DNA of 34,131 nt. Origin: Tritrichomonas musculus. Its lineage: Eukaryota; Parabasalia; Tritrichomonadida; Tritrichomonadidae. Positions within the stretch are counted from its first letter, which is position 1. Every line of letters begins with the position of its first letter. The notes under the pieces were generated by a model. That model worked only from the letters and a program-made list of their open reading frames with translations. It did not search any database and had not been told where the DNA came from. The stretch lies in assembly GCA_039105265.1 (NCBI GenBank), contig JAPFFF010000170.1:1-34131 (forward strand), written 5' to 3'. Shown here piece after piece: positions 14,966-26,006 of this stretch. Made by a program: the position numbers and the translations under genes.

Positions 14966-16001
14966 CTTTTTGTGAAATAAAATTATAGATCTAAAATTAT
15001 TTAGGAATATAGTAATACCGAAATGAAACTATTATGGAATATAGCGACATAATTACAATAATATTCTTGAAGTTACTGGTATTTTACTCTAATTTAAACT
15101 TGATATTCAAAATTGGTAATAATTAATATGGAAGTCTTCAAAAAGATATATTATCCACAAAACTAATTCCTCAAAAAGATAATAAAATATAGAGCAAGCG
15201 CCACTATGACCATATTTAAACCAGATTAAATAATAATATGTAATGTGTTGCCAAAAAAACAGTATAAAATACGTTACTTTTATTAATGATTATAATATTG
15301 ACACAAATGGCTACTCCCTGAATTCCAAATCTAGCAGAAAATTTATAATTAAAATTATTTCGAAAAACAAACTTTCATTTAATCAACCTAAGTCTCATTT
15401 TTTTATAAAATAAGCTCATAAAAGAAAAATTAGATTTTTAAACAGTTGGAGTATCCTTTTAAAATATATCGATTTAATATTAAATTATATTACTGAGAAA
15501 CAGTCGAATAAATTTCTGTAAAAACTAAAGATCTCTTCCCGAAAAAAAAAGCAATGTTGGGTCGGGAAAAAAATTTTTTTTGGGGAAAATAAACTTTTTG
15601 AAAGTAGAACAATTGACCCAAATTTCATTATTGTAAATCAGAAAAATAATTAAGATGAGAATTATTTAATTGTGATTTTCCTCTTAAAGAGAGAAATATT
15701 GAATTCAAATAAATAAAAAAAAAATAATAATAATAATTTTTCGAACCAAGGGTTCTAATATTTCAAAAGTTTTAGCAAATGAATTAAATATAAACATTTT
15801 AAATTGAATTAATATTTTTATTATAGTATATTATCAAGCTTAATCACAGTCTTTCATCAATGCTATCATAATATATCAAAGTTATATAATCTTTAATCAG
15901 TAATATTATATTTTTGGTGATAAAAAATAATTATTACTATAAAAAAGATATTAAAAAATTCAAAAAATTATATTTTCTACAATATTTATTGATTAAACAT
16001 A
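14966..16001. other. Non-coding left arm of the hAT-like element
   Basis: This AT-rich stretch has no gene recognised. It contains the left member of the inner inverted pair (15524-15546, ACTAAAGATCTCTTCCCGAA and 3 more), followed by a locally G/C-containing hairpin-like segment around 15540-15590 (TCCCGA and TCGGGA). The rest shows only A/T runs. Confidence 0.5.
15524..15546 (+). repeat. Inner inverted repeat, left copy
   Basis: 23 bp are identical to the complement of 20133-20155 (core AAAGATCTCTTCCCGA), with partial similarity for about 8 bp outside. The copies flank the transposase and the 268-aa gene, inside the outer inverted ends. Confidence 0.8.
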
Positions 16002-18032
16002 TTATTTATTTTGTAGATGGATTAATCTGGCATTTAAGAGATCTGACTTTGATCTTTGAGATCTATCTTTTGAAATAAATCCTTGTAAAGAAATTGTTCG
16101 CTCACAATTAGTTTCAGTAGCTGCTATGCTATTTAGTCTTAGAGCAATATCTGCAAGAACATGCCATTTTTGGTATTGTTCACTTTTTAATATTTCAATC
16201 CAAAATGCCATTGGTTCTTCTTTGTTCCCAATTTGTTCATAAAAAGGAATTGAATCGTGCTTTGTATTTATCCATACTCGTAATTTTCTATATAAATTAA
16301 TATGTTCATTTATATTTATTTTCAAATATTTTATCAATTTTGAAATTGCATCTCTGCATTTTTCATATACAGAACGATTTTCGTTTTGCTGCTCAAGCTC
16401 AAAATCATCATCATTCTGTTTGAGAAAATCAATATCGTCATTTTTATTTGGTGATTCTTCAGTCACCATATCAATGAGCGCATCTATATTAACTTCTTCA
16501 TTCTCTGTGAACTTTTTTGATAGTAAATCAGGAAGTCGTATAGGTTCAAATGAAATATATTTTTCCTCGTTTTCTGGAAGATATCCATTTTCTGATTTAA
16601 ACATTGCTGATCTTCCTTGTGGTGTTAATATGTAAGCAAGTAATATTATAGATTGCTGCGGTGATGTTAATGTATAATACTTTATATTATTTATAAGTTC
16701 ATTGATAATTTGTTTGTATATATCTTCTTGATATTTAGGCCTAAGTTCTTCATATTGTTTAATGACTGCAACAATTATGGGATAAACATCACTCAAACAA
16801 CATGTATTTTTACTAAATACAATAGTAGCAGATCTTAACGGATGCAAAACATTCAAGAAAAACTCAAAATCGAAATCAATTTCATATAAATGTGATTCTT
16901 GTAAAGAAATTATTCTATTGATGCAGTCAATATTGTCTTGAATGAAAATGCATATGTTGAAAATGTATTGCCAACGAGTGACTATTGGCTCTGGGCATAT
17001 TTTCTTTAATATCTTTACTTGTGGTGGCTTTCTTAAAAATATAGCAATTTTGTTTACTTTGTTCACCATTTTTTTAAATAATATATTCTCTCGATAAGTT
17101 TTCTTGAAAGAATTCTGAATGCGGTGGTTATAGCAAGGTGAAAACATGATTTTCGATAAATCACCAACACCAGTCCGATGGTGATAAGAATCATTAGATT
17201 CAGGATCAAAGCCTGAAACTTGAGCTCTCAAGCCATCACCGATAAAGCAAACAATTTTGTTTTGAAATTCCTTTATTCTTTCATGATTTAAGCATTCCAG
17301 AGCTAAATCAGCATAGCCTTTTGAATTCAAATTTTGAGTATCTTTTATGAAAATGGAGAAACTAGACATTTTAGTCCAAGCCACAAAGTCAATAAAATGC
17401 CTTGCACCAGTCTGTCCTCCATCTATACAAATGCTAACATATCTTGCATATTTAAATTTGGAGATAGATTGATCTAACAATTTGTCTGCTGTTTCAATCA
17501 TGATCTCTCTAATCTTTTCAGGTCCAATTTTTGGAATAATTTGCTGATTTGAAGTTTTTACGTATTGAGAATAATTATGTCTATAAAAATCAAGAGATGC
17601 ATATATAATAGAAAACAGCTCTTCAGAACATCCTTGAATGAGTGATAAGTTTGAAGTTGCAGTAAAGTGAGCTATTTTTGAATATATCTGATATCGAGTA
17701 TTGATATGGGTTGTTGTTTGCCTTAAATGTTTATCGAGAGGTCCATATTCAACTGGCTTTTTTGTTTTATGAATATGCACACCTTTCTGTTGTTTGTGAT
17801 GATCGGTTCTTTTGTCATATGAGCACCAAAAAATTTCTCCATCAGCATTTTGCTCAAAATATCCGCATTGAAAATAATACTTGGAATTAATGGCATGTTT
17901 CCAGAAACCACAATCAGTTCCGCTTCCGTTCGTATAGTTTAAGTCTCCCAATTCTTTTGTGTAGTCTTTTCCAGGTGAAACAGAATGAGAATTTTCATTA
18001 GTATCATCATTTCCTGACCTATTTTGTTCCAT
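16002..18032 (-). CDS. hAT-family transposase
   Basis: This is a 676-aa cut-and-paste transposase. The N-terminal part (about 45-110) has a Cys/His pattern (CGFW, CGYF, FWCSYDKRTDHHKQ) that may be a zinc-binding DNA-recognition domain. The RNase-H-like core has SICIDGGQTGARHFIDFVAW (first Asp) and CFIGDG (second Asp), and the family's CYNHRIQN segment. The C-terminus is the hAT dimerisation region, AFWIEILKSEQYQKW, then ATETNCERTISLQGF with the catalytic Glu, and SKSDLLNARLIHLQ. Length and order fit hAT transposases and the frame is undamaged. An initiator-like TCATA lies just upstream of the ATG. It should act on the inverted ends at 14808 and 21131. Confidence 0.88.
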   Translation of the reverse strand: MEQNRSGNDDTNENSHSVSPGKDYTKELGDLNYTNGSGTDCGFWKHAINSKYYFQCGYFEQNADGEIFWCSYDKRTDHHKQQKGVHIHKTKKPVEYGPLDKHLRQTTTHINTRYQIYSKIAHFTATSNLSLIQGCSEELFSIIYASLDFYRHNYSQYVKTSNQQIIPKIGPEKIREIMIETADKLLDQSISKFKYARYVSICIDGGQTGARHFIDFVAWTKMSSFSIFIKDTQNLNSKGYADLALECLNHERIKEFQNKIVCFIGDGLRAQVSGFDPESNDSYHHRTGVGDLSKIMFSPCYNHRIQNSFKKTYRENILFKKMVNKVNKIAIFLRKPPQVKILKKICPEPIVTRWQYIFNICIFIQDNIDCINRIISLQESHLYEIDFDFEFFLNVLHPLRSATIVFSKNTCCLSDVYPIIVAVIKQYEELRPKYQEDIYKQIINELINNIKYYTLTSPQQSIILLAYILTPQGRSAMFKSENGYLPENEEKYISFEPIRLPDLLSKKFTENEEVNIDALIDMVTEESPNKNDDIDFLKQNDDDFELEQQNENRSVYEKCRDAISKLIKYLKININEHINLYRKLRVWINTKHDSIPFYEQIGNKEEPMAFWIEILKSEQYQKWHVLADIALRLNSIAATETNCERTISLQGFISKDRSQRSKSDLLNARLIHLQNK

Positions 18033-18289
18033 TTATGATAAAAAATGGTTTAATTTGTTAAAAATAAATCCAAACCTTTTCAATTTATGACCGTTTACAG
18101 CGAAAAAAAATAATTAAAAAGTATGAAACCTACAATACAGTAATTAATCACATTCTTTGGAGAAATTCTTGATCTGTTTTCAGATTTATAATTGATTATA
18201 AAATAAAATATTTTGTCTTAAACATTGTTTTTGGATCAAGCTTAATAAAATATCAAACAAAAACTGGAATGCTTATAATTTGGAAGTAT
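18033..18289. other. AT-rich spacer upstream of the transposase
   Basis: No gene was recognised. It probably contains the transposase promoter (TCATA at 18038-18034, minus strand) and leads into the 67-bp array. Confidence 0.4.
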
Positions 18290-18758
18290 TACTCGTATAA
18301 TTTAAACTGGGCAACTTTTAACATGATATCAAATAGAAATCATGATGTATGAAATTAACTCGTATAATTTAAACTGGGCAACTTTTAACATGATATCAAA
18401 TAGAAATCATGATGTATGAAATTAACTCGTATAATTTAAACTGGGCAACTTTTAACATGATATCAAATAGAAATCATGATGTATGAAATTAACTCGTATA
18501 ATTTAAACTGGGCAACTTTTAACATGATATCAAATAGAAATCATGATGTATGAAATTAACTCGTATAATTTAAACTGGGCAACTTTTAACATGATATCAA
18601 ATAGAAATCATGATGTATGAAATTAACTCGTATAATTTAAACTGGGCAACTTTTAACATGATATCAAATAGAAATCATGATGTATGAAATTAACTCGTAT
18701 AATTTAAACTGGGCAACTTTTAACATGATATCAAATAGAAATCATGATGTATGAAATT
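18290..18758. repeat. 67-bp minisatellite, seven near-identical units
   Basis: Units start at 18290, 18357, 18424, 18491, 18558, 18625 and 18692, with an eighth partial unit after 18758. Each holds AACTCGTATAATTTAAACTG, then GGGCAACTTTTAACATGATA. They are essentially identical except at the two outer edges, so the array expanded recently. The 67-bp length is not a multiple of three and the array is non-coding. It lies between the transposase and the second gene of the hAT-like element. Confidence 0.95.
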
Positions 18759-18905
18759 TACTCATATAATTTAATAATGATTGTTATTTCATTTTGCTTT
18801 GTTATTTACAAATCAAAAAAGTTTTCAAATTGATACATTATTAATGATAATTATGATAATAATATTGTTAACCAAATAATTGCTTTTGAATATAATAATA
18901 TTTTA

Positions 18906-19712
18906 TTATAAAAATGAATATATATTCATTACCTTTTCATTTTGTAAAAAATGATTCAAATATTGAGAAACATTTTTCAAATCATAGTGTAATTGCTTCA
19001 AATCATCAATAAATGAATAAGTCATTTCAATTATTATCTCATTTGTAAAATTATCATTGATTATATTTGTAGCAACATTTAATAATTGATATTGTGAATG
19101 AACGCAAAAAATGTAAATTTGTTCAAGTAAAATTACAGTTTGACTATCATTAAAAATATTTTTCTGAATCAGGTATAAGTCAGATATTATAAATATTAAT
19201 TCATTTTTAATATCAAAAGATGGTAATTCAAGTAAGTTAAATATAATTATTAATCTATTTTGATCTATTAAATCTATATTATTTTGAAGGAGTTGAACAA
19301 AAATCATTAACGATGAATTTGATTTTTCATCTGATAGAATATTTGCATTTGAAAAGTAAAAAGTTAGAACCCTATCTTCTTCAAATTCTATTGTATGATT
19401 TTTAGCAAATAGAAATAAATTTGATAAGCTTATATGATTATATATATTTAAAACACTTACGAAAGAATCGATTTTTAAGGCGACTAATATTTCAAAGATT
19501 TGTTTCTCTTCTTTTTCAAATTGATCATATGAGGAAATAATACCGTCAAGCTGAGTTATCGAAATGGAAAGATCTGTTTTGAATGATAATAATTGGTCTA
19601 CCTTGTTTTTTTCTAGCTCGGTTGAAAGTGTTGCTAAACTATCGAATGCGTCACTTTCCTTGTAAGTTATATCCATTGCTTTCAATAGGGAAAATATAGT
19701 TAATATTTCCAA
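18906..19712 (-). CDS. Unknown helical 268-aa protein, possible hAT cargo gene
   Basis: The protein is almost all alpha-helical by composition, rich in Leu, Ile, Asn and Asp. It has regularly spaced hydrophobic helices (FEILVALKIDSFVSVLNIYN; LLQNNIDLIDQNRLIIIFNL; LLEQIYIFCVHSQYQLLNVA) that suggest an ARM/HEAT-like or other helical-repeat fold. There is no signal peptide or membrane helix. The gene lies inside the inverted ends of the hAT-like element, on the same strand as the transposase. It could be captured host sequence, an element accessory gene, or a host gene into which the ends were placed by nested insertions. The frame is complete. The family is not recognised. Confidence 0.55.
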   Translation of the reverse strand: MEILTIFSLLKAMDITYKESDAFDSLATLSTELEKNKVDQLLSFKTDLSISITQLDGIISSYDQFEKEEKQIFEILVALKIDSFVSVLNIYNHISLSNLFLFAKNHTIEFEEDRVLTFYFSNANILSDEKSNSSLMIFVQLLQNNIDLIDQNRLIIIFNLLELPSFDIKNELIFIISDLYLIQKNIFNDSQTVILLEQIYIFCVHSQYQLLNVATNIINDNFTNEIIIEMTYSFIDDLKQLHYDLKNVSQYLNHFLQNEKVMNIYSFL

Positions 19713-20132
19713 TTATCAGACCAATTCATACTCAAAAAGTTTAACTTTTTCTAAACTTCCCCATTTCCCCATTTCCCCATTCCCGGGAATGGGGAAGTAT
19801 TGAAATTTGTATGAAAAAGTTAAACTTTTTGACTTGGGAAATAGTTAGGAAAATGGGGAAGTTCAGAAAAAGTTTATTATTTTGAATTATAAAATGGCTT
19901 GAGAAAATGGGAAGTTAAGAAAAAGTTGTGGTTTAATATGAAAAAATTAAATAAAAAAAAGAAAAATGCATTGAATATTTTCAATTAATTCTAGAAAAAA
20001 AGGAATTATTTTCTATGATTAATTGGTCAAAAAATTAAAATTTTTTTTTTTCCTATTTTTTATAATTCCATTCAATTTAATCTCTTCCCGGGAACATTTT
20101 TTGGAGTTTAGGACGGGAATTTCCCCTCTCAA
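19713..20132. other. Intergenic with C/G-rich palindrome
   Basis: No gene was recognised. A perfect 24-bp palindrome at 19773-19796 is centred on TCCCGGGA and made of TTCCCCATT arms. Copies of AACTTTTT and its complement flank it (about 19741 and 19815). CCCATTTCC-like repeats precede it, and GGGAAGTT-like copies follow to 19920. Confidence 0.6.
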
Positions 20133-20155
20133 TTTTTCGGGAAGAGATCTTTAGT
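20133..20155 (-). repeat. Inner inverted repeat, right copy
   Basis: This is the complement of 15524-15546 over 23 bp. It is preceded by a short hairpin-rich stretch containing CCCGGGAA and GACGGGAATTTCCCC (20085-20130), similar in character to the left copy's neighbourhood. Confidence 0.8.
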
Positions 20156-20564
20156 AAAAACAGTTAGTTATAATAAATTTGTACAAGCAAGATGAAAAAA
20201 ATGATTAATTGAGATTTTAAAAAGCTACATTTAAATAATTCTGAAACCATGTTGCTATAAATTAAAAACTAAAAAAAAAAACTATTCATATTTATTAAAA
20301 CTTTAGGATTTTACTAGCATTTTTTTTTTAATATCTTACAATATTGTAAGATATCCTACAATATTTAAATATTTGAATTTTTTCTTAATATTTTCAAAAT
20401 TTGTTAAAGCTCTCACAATTTTAGTAAAATATTAATGATTCAAATATTTTTACTTTTAATCTATTAAAATATCAAATGTTCATAAAAATAATATTCAATA
20501 AGTAATTTATTCATTTAAATTATGTTTGGTCTTTTCGTCTATGTGGTATAGTATAAATTTTAAA

Positions 20565-20994
20565 GTCTAAGTTAATCGCTATCGAGTATTTAGATAATCG
20601 TTTGAAAGTTTAAGATAATCGCTATCGAGTATTTAGGAAATCGTTTTAAAGTCTAAGATAATCGCTATCGAGTATTTAGGAAATCGTTTTAAAGTCTAAG
20701 ATAATCGCTATCGAGTATTTAGGAAATCGTTTTAAAGTCTAAGATAATCGCTATCGAGTATTTAGATAATCGTTTTAAAGTCTAAGATAATCGCTATCGA
20801 GTATTTAGATAATCGTTTTAAAGTCTAAGATAATCGCTATCGAGTATTTAGGAAATCGTTTTAAAGTCTAAGATAATCGCTATCGAGTATTTAGGAAATC
20901 GTTTTAAAGTCTAAGATAATCGCTATCGAGCATTTAGATAATCGTTTTAAAGTCTAAGATAATCGCTATCGAGTATTTAGATAATCGTTTTAAA
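20565..20994. repeat. 43-bp minisatellite, ten units
   Basis: Units start every 43 bp from 20565 to 20952. The core is GTCTAAGATAATCGCTATCG, then AGTATTTAG. Two variants alternate (GATAATCG or GGAAATCG at the same place), suggesting spread of both by unequal exchange. The array abuts the right subterminal repeats of the hAT-like element. Confidence 0.95.
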
Positions 20995-21019
20995 GTCTAA
21001 AAAATAAAAGGCGCCAAAA

Positions 21020-21131
21020 TTAAATATCATTTATCAAAAAGTTCTTATTACATTTATCAAAAAGTTTTAATTACATTTATCAAAAAGTTTTTATTTTTGA
21101 ATACTGTGATGGTCACTTCACCTTAACAGTG
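21020..21131 (-). repeat. Right terminal inverted repeat with subterminal repeats
   Basis: The terminal part mirrors 14808 to about 14895. It includes three copies of the complement of AACTTTTTGATAAATGTAAT, then the conserved outer 35 bp ending at 21131. There are fewer subterminal copies than on the left. Confidence 0.85.
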
Positions 21132-21145
21132 TGCTATTTATCATT

Positions 21146-21182
<37 letters not shown>

Positions 21183-22103
21183 GAAATTTTTCATTTTTTC
21201 ATGAATATTTTGAATTTACAAAATTCACAGAATGTTTGTAAAAATTCTGAAAATTTGGTAAATATTTTTTTGTTAGGAAATAGGCCTAATGCAAAAAATT
21301 TTTTTCAATAGCTCATTTGCTTTATTATTTTTTATAAATTTATTAGTACAATATACATTTTGTCTTATTAATATTAAGTATAATTTCATTTTTCTTCTTT
21401 TTTTATGCTTTTTTTAGCCATATGATCTTCCCTACCTTAAATTGATCTTTAAGCCAAAAATCCCTTTGTCAGATGCTGACAGAATAATTTAAAATACATT
21501 TTATGTATGTTTAAGCTGATCGTTAAGTTAATCTAAGCAGATAATTCATTAGTAATTCAAACATATGTTCTAATATAAGCTTGATTTTTTAAAATTATAG
21601 CAACAAAAAATATAATTAGTATTTACTTAATGAAATTATTCATCTAAGCATGCTATGTTATATCGAATAAATATTGATGCAATAACATGATATACTTTTG
21701 TTTTTAAATTATTTTCTATTTTCTCATATATATATTAATTTTTAGTTTCAATTTATACTATTTTTTGTTATTATTATTCATTTTAATTGAATTAATTATC
21801 TTTAAAGATAATTCAATTTTTTCAAAACTTCTAAAGAAATCACCAAAAGAACTAACTAAAAAAGATCTGAAACAAGCAGAGTACTTGAGATTATAATATT
21901 TTTTATGATTTGAGAGGGAGAAAAATTTGATATTTAAAATGACAAAAAAAAAAAAAAAAAGAGGGTCATATGAATTGAATAGTTTATTCGCTGTAGGTGG
22001 GTTTTTCTATTGGTAGGTAGGTTTTACAGTGAACTATAAACTTTTTATTATTAATATTTAAAAAGGAAATTATTTCGTAATGATATGAAGGTATTTCAAA
22101 ATA
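21132..22103. other. AT-rich intergenic
   Basis: No gene was recognised. A 29-bp A tract (21150-21178) starts 18 bp outside the hAT end, and another A run lies near 21943-21960. A short GT-rich segment (near 21995-22030, GGTAGGTAGG) stands out. Otherwise plain A/T-rich spacer downstream of the kinase-Sel1 gene. Confidence 0.5.
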
Positions 22104-25100
22104 CTAATTATCTAATTCTAGATCAAAGCCATCATAAAATGATTTACCAACTGATTTCCTTTTTTCGTTTCTATTTTCAAGCTTTGCCCTAGAATTTTTC
22201 TTTGTAATGTGAATGCGGCCAAACAAAATCGGATATGGAGGAGTATACAAAATGTCTTTCATATCATTAATAATCATTTTGATTTCATTGATGAAAATTG
22301 TTACAATTTTAGGATTTGTTTCTTCAACAATAAAATCAAACAATTCACTTGGATCTGTAAATATATTTACATTTTTGTTATTAATTTTTATAATATTTTC
22401 ATCTTTTGATTGTTTATTTAAGTAATCCACAATTATTGAACTTTTTTTCATCAAATAAGAATCATTTTGTTTATCAAAGTCATTTGTCTTTTCTTTCAAA
22501 TATTTATTATTTTCATTTTTTTCGTCATTTGTATTGATTGTTGATTCTGCATTTTTATCACTTGTAGTCTCATCTTGAAATTCATTCTCATTATTTTGAC
22601 TAAAAATATCTGAATATTTATTTAAGTCTAAATTTGGTTGATTGATCAAATTAAATAGAGGGAAATTGAAAACGAATCTTTTGAGATATGAAAAAAGATT
22701 ATTTAGCAATTTTTCTTTATTTTCATTTTCACATTGAATTTTGAATTTGAATGGATAAATTGAATCTTTTGAATTGAATTTTAGTCTGTTGATTAATTTA
22801 ATGAAATATTTTTTTGATTCACCAAAATTATTTTGCAAAAAATAATAATCAATGAGTTTGAAATCAACTAAACAAATAATAAATAATTTTGATATTTCGA
22901 GTCTTTTATCAACACGTCTTATGTCACGATATATTAAAGGCTCATTTTCATGTTCTGAAGCTCGAATGAAATATTCAATTGATTTTTCAATATCATTTTC
23001 ATTTTCATACAAAATTCCAAGATTAAATTCAGCTAGTGAAAATTTATGCTGAGATGATCTTTCAAACATGTATTTCACATTTTCATGTTTATTTTGATCT
23101 ATTAGATAAAATTGATTATACAAACCAAAATTGTTTTGACCAAAAGGGTATTCAGCGTAAAAAGATTCTTTTAAATATTTATTTGCATCATTACGTTCTT
23201 TCAATTCAATTAAATTTATTAAACCAAGATCATTATATGAAATATAACGATAATTATTTGGATTAAATGATATTTGTGTAATATTATCTGCTCTTATATA
23301 AGAAACAATTTGTTCTCCTCTTTGAATATTTATTGATTTCATAAAATAATTTATTGCTTTTTGAAAATCAACTTCAAATTTTTCATTATTCGAATAAAGA
23401 TCGCCTAAACAAAAATGTGCATATGAATCATTCGAATCTGATGATTTTGCATAAAAATCTCGTGATTTTAAATAATTTTGTTCAACTCCATAACCATAAT
23501 AATAAATATCACCCAACTTATTAAATGCTTTTGTATAATTGAAATTTGCAGCTTTTTCATAATAATCTTTGGCTTTTAAATAATCTTGCTTAACACCATA
23601 ACCATGATAATAAAGATCTCCTAATTTAACTAATCCTTCAGCATTATCTGAATCTGATGATTTTTCATAAAAATCTTTGGATTTTAAATAATCTTGTTCA
23701 ACGCCATAACCATAATAATAAATATCACCAAGCATAATAAATGCATCTGAATAATTGAGATTTGCAGCCTTTTCATAATAATATTTTGCTCTCAAATAGT
23801 CTTGTTGGACTCCATTACCATTATAATAAAGATCTCCTAAATTATTCAATGCAGTTGAATCATTTAAATCAGCTGCTTTTTCATAATATTCTTTCGCTTT
23901 CAAATAATCTTGTTTAACTCCATATCCATATTCATAAAGAATTCCTAAATTATTTATTCAATTTGAATCATTTAAATTGGCTGCTTTTTCATACAACTCT
24001 TTTGCTTTCATATAATCTTGTTCAACTCCATCGCCTTCAAAATAAAGATCTCCCAAATTATTCATTGCCGTTGAATTATTTAATTTGACTGCTTTTTCAA
24101 AATATTCTTTGGCTGTCAAATAATTTTGCTCAACTTCATGACCAAATCTATAAAGATTTCCTAAATTATTCAATGCATTTGAATTATCTAACTTAGCTGC
24201 TTTTTCATAATATTCTTTCGCTTTCACATAATCTTGTTTAACTCCATATCCATTCTCATAAAGATATCCTAAATTATTTATTCCATTTGAATTCTTTAAA
24301 TTTGCTGCTTTTTCATACAACTCTTTTGCTTTCATATAATCTTGTTCAACTCCATATCCACATTCATAAAGTATTCCTAAATTACTCAATGCACTTGGAT
24401 TTTTTAAATTGGCTGCTTTTTCGTAATAATCTTTTGCTTTCAAATAATCTTTTTTAACTCCATATCCATTTAAATAAAGTTTCCCTATTTGAATAATTGC
24501 ATCAGAATTGCCGAGATTTGCAGATTTTTCATAATATTCCTTTGCCTTTAAATAATCTTGTTCAACACCATCGCCATTAAAATACAAATTCCCTAAATTG
24601 AGAAAAACTTCTGAATTATTCAAATTGACTGATTTATCATAAAAATCTTTTCCTTTCAAATAATCTTCTTCAAGACCATTTATTAAGTATTGTTCAAATA
24701 ATGAATAAAAAGATAAATAATTCTTCATTAAAATAAAATTAATTTCTTCGATTTTAATTCTATCTTCTTGTTTGTACTGAACACAACTTTCATAAAGATA
24801 ATGAGCTATTTCTGGTCCTTTTGTCATTGGGCTAATTCTATCTTTATTATTCAATGTCAAAGTATAATCATTTTCATATAAATTGAAAATCATCCTACCA
24901 AAAGAAAATATATCAGTTGCAAATGAAATTAATCCACCTATATCTTGTTCAGGTGATGAATATTTTGAATTGAAATTGTACGTAAATTCACCCTCTGATA
25001 TACTTGTTGATCTAATTGTTTCAAAGTCCGAAATATATGGAATTCCGTTATGATCAACAAGAATGTTAGACAGTTTTAAATCTCGATGAATCAATCCATT

Positions 25101-26006
25101 TTTGTGAAGATACTCAATTCCATTCGAAATTCTTATTATAGTAAACATTAAATACATATCATCATTTTTATTGTTTTTTATATATGAGCCAAATGATCCA
25201 TTACTCATGAATTCATAAATTAAACCAATTCTTTTTTCATTTTTCTTTAAAAATCCATAAAATCGAATAAAATTTGGATGTGAATAATTTGTGCAAAATT
25301 GTTCTTCATGCTTTTTTGTTGATTCGTTACATTTTTTCATTACAAAAAGATGAAAAGTCTCAATATGAATTATTAAAAAATAAGAATTATCGTTAATTGA
25401 ATATATTTGTCTCAAAGTAATGAATTCATTTTCATCAAAATCATTTTTTGTTAGTTCAAATTCAAAAAATGATGAATTTTTGAAATAATGTGAAGGATAA
25501 TAATTTCTGCGGATCAGATAGCATACAATTGATTGAATTGTATATTTAACAAAATAATTTTTTTTGATTGCTTGAAAATATCTTGCACAAAAAAATCTGA
25601 CATCATATCTAATTTCTTGTTCAGTATTTTTTTGGCTTAGATATATTAAATTTATTTGTTGATTGTTAATTTGTTTGTTAATTAGTTCTGTATTTATTTG
25701 TTCAATAATGAATATTTCGTCTTCAACACAGAAAATACAATTTGTTTTTGGAGAAACACTAAAATCAACATTTATTCCTAAACTTCCCTTTGACAAATTA
25801 TACAAATTACAAACAATAAATTTGTATTTTTTCAAATATTCAAATAGTTTAATTATGAAATCTTCTTCATTATCTTCTTGATTGTTGAAACTAAAAAATT
25901 TGAAAGTAAATTTTGAATACATTTTTTGAATAACATCGTTGTCAATTTGATTTATCATTGATTTGCATTGAATTAAAAAATCTAGACATTTTGATGAATT
26001 TTTCAT
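22104..26006 (-). pseudogene. Protein kinase with C-terminal Sel1 repeats, one in-frame TGA
   Basis: This is one continuous frame of 1301 codons with a single TGA at 23958-23960. Residues 1-180 are unassigned. The kinase domain (about 190-435) has VMKK (K224/225), HRDLKLSN (D309) and ISDFE (D327) in place of DFG, plus SSPEQ for APE and a poor glycine loop, so activity is doubtful or atypical. From about 438 onward come twelve 36-residue Sel1 repeats (typical unit GDGVEQDYLKAKEYYEKAAN), a scaffold for protein contacts. A divergent C-terminal region follows, including YTPPYPILFGRIHI near the end. The TGA falls in repeat 7 where sister repeats have Gly (GGA in a similar SNGINNLG), a one-base nonsense change. 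Whether it is a real mutation, an allele or an error is open. Confidence 0.8.

Larger units (their letters stand above)
14808..21131. mobile_element. Large hAT-family DNA transposon with long inverted ends
   Basis: The left end, beginning CACTGTTAAGGTGAAGTGAC (14808), is matched in inverse orientation at the right end (21131 inward). The match runs about 80-90 bp, including subterminal copies of AACTTTTTGATAAATGTAAT. It encloses an intact hAT-type transposase (16002-18032), a second gene (18906-19712), two minisatellites and an inner inverted pair (15524-15546 with 20133-20155). At 6324 bp it is long for a hAT element. A clean 8-bp target duplication was not seen; the flanks share at most a weak ATTTA. 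The boundary is therefore supported by the inverted repeats, and the family by the transposase. Confidence 0.75.

Noticed and set aside
14800-21139. 8-bp target duplication of the hAT element
   Set aside because: Flanks share only about five of eight bases (ATTTA), not enough to call a duplication.
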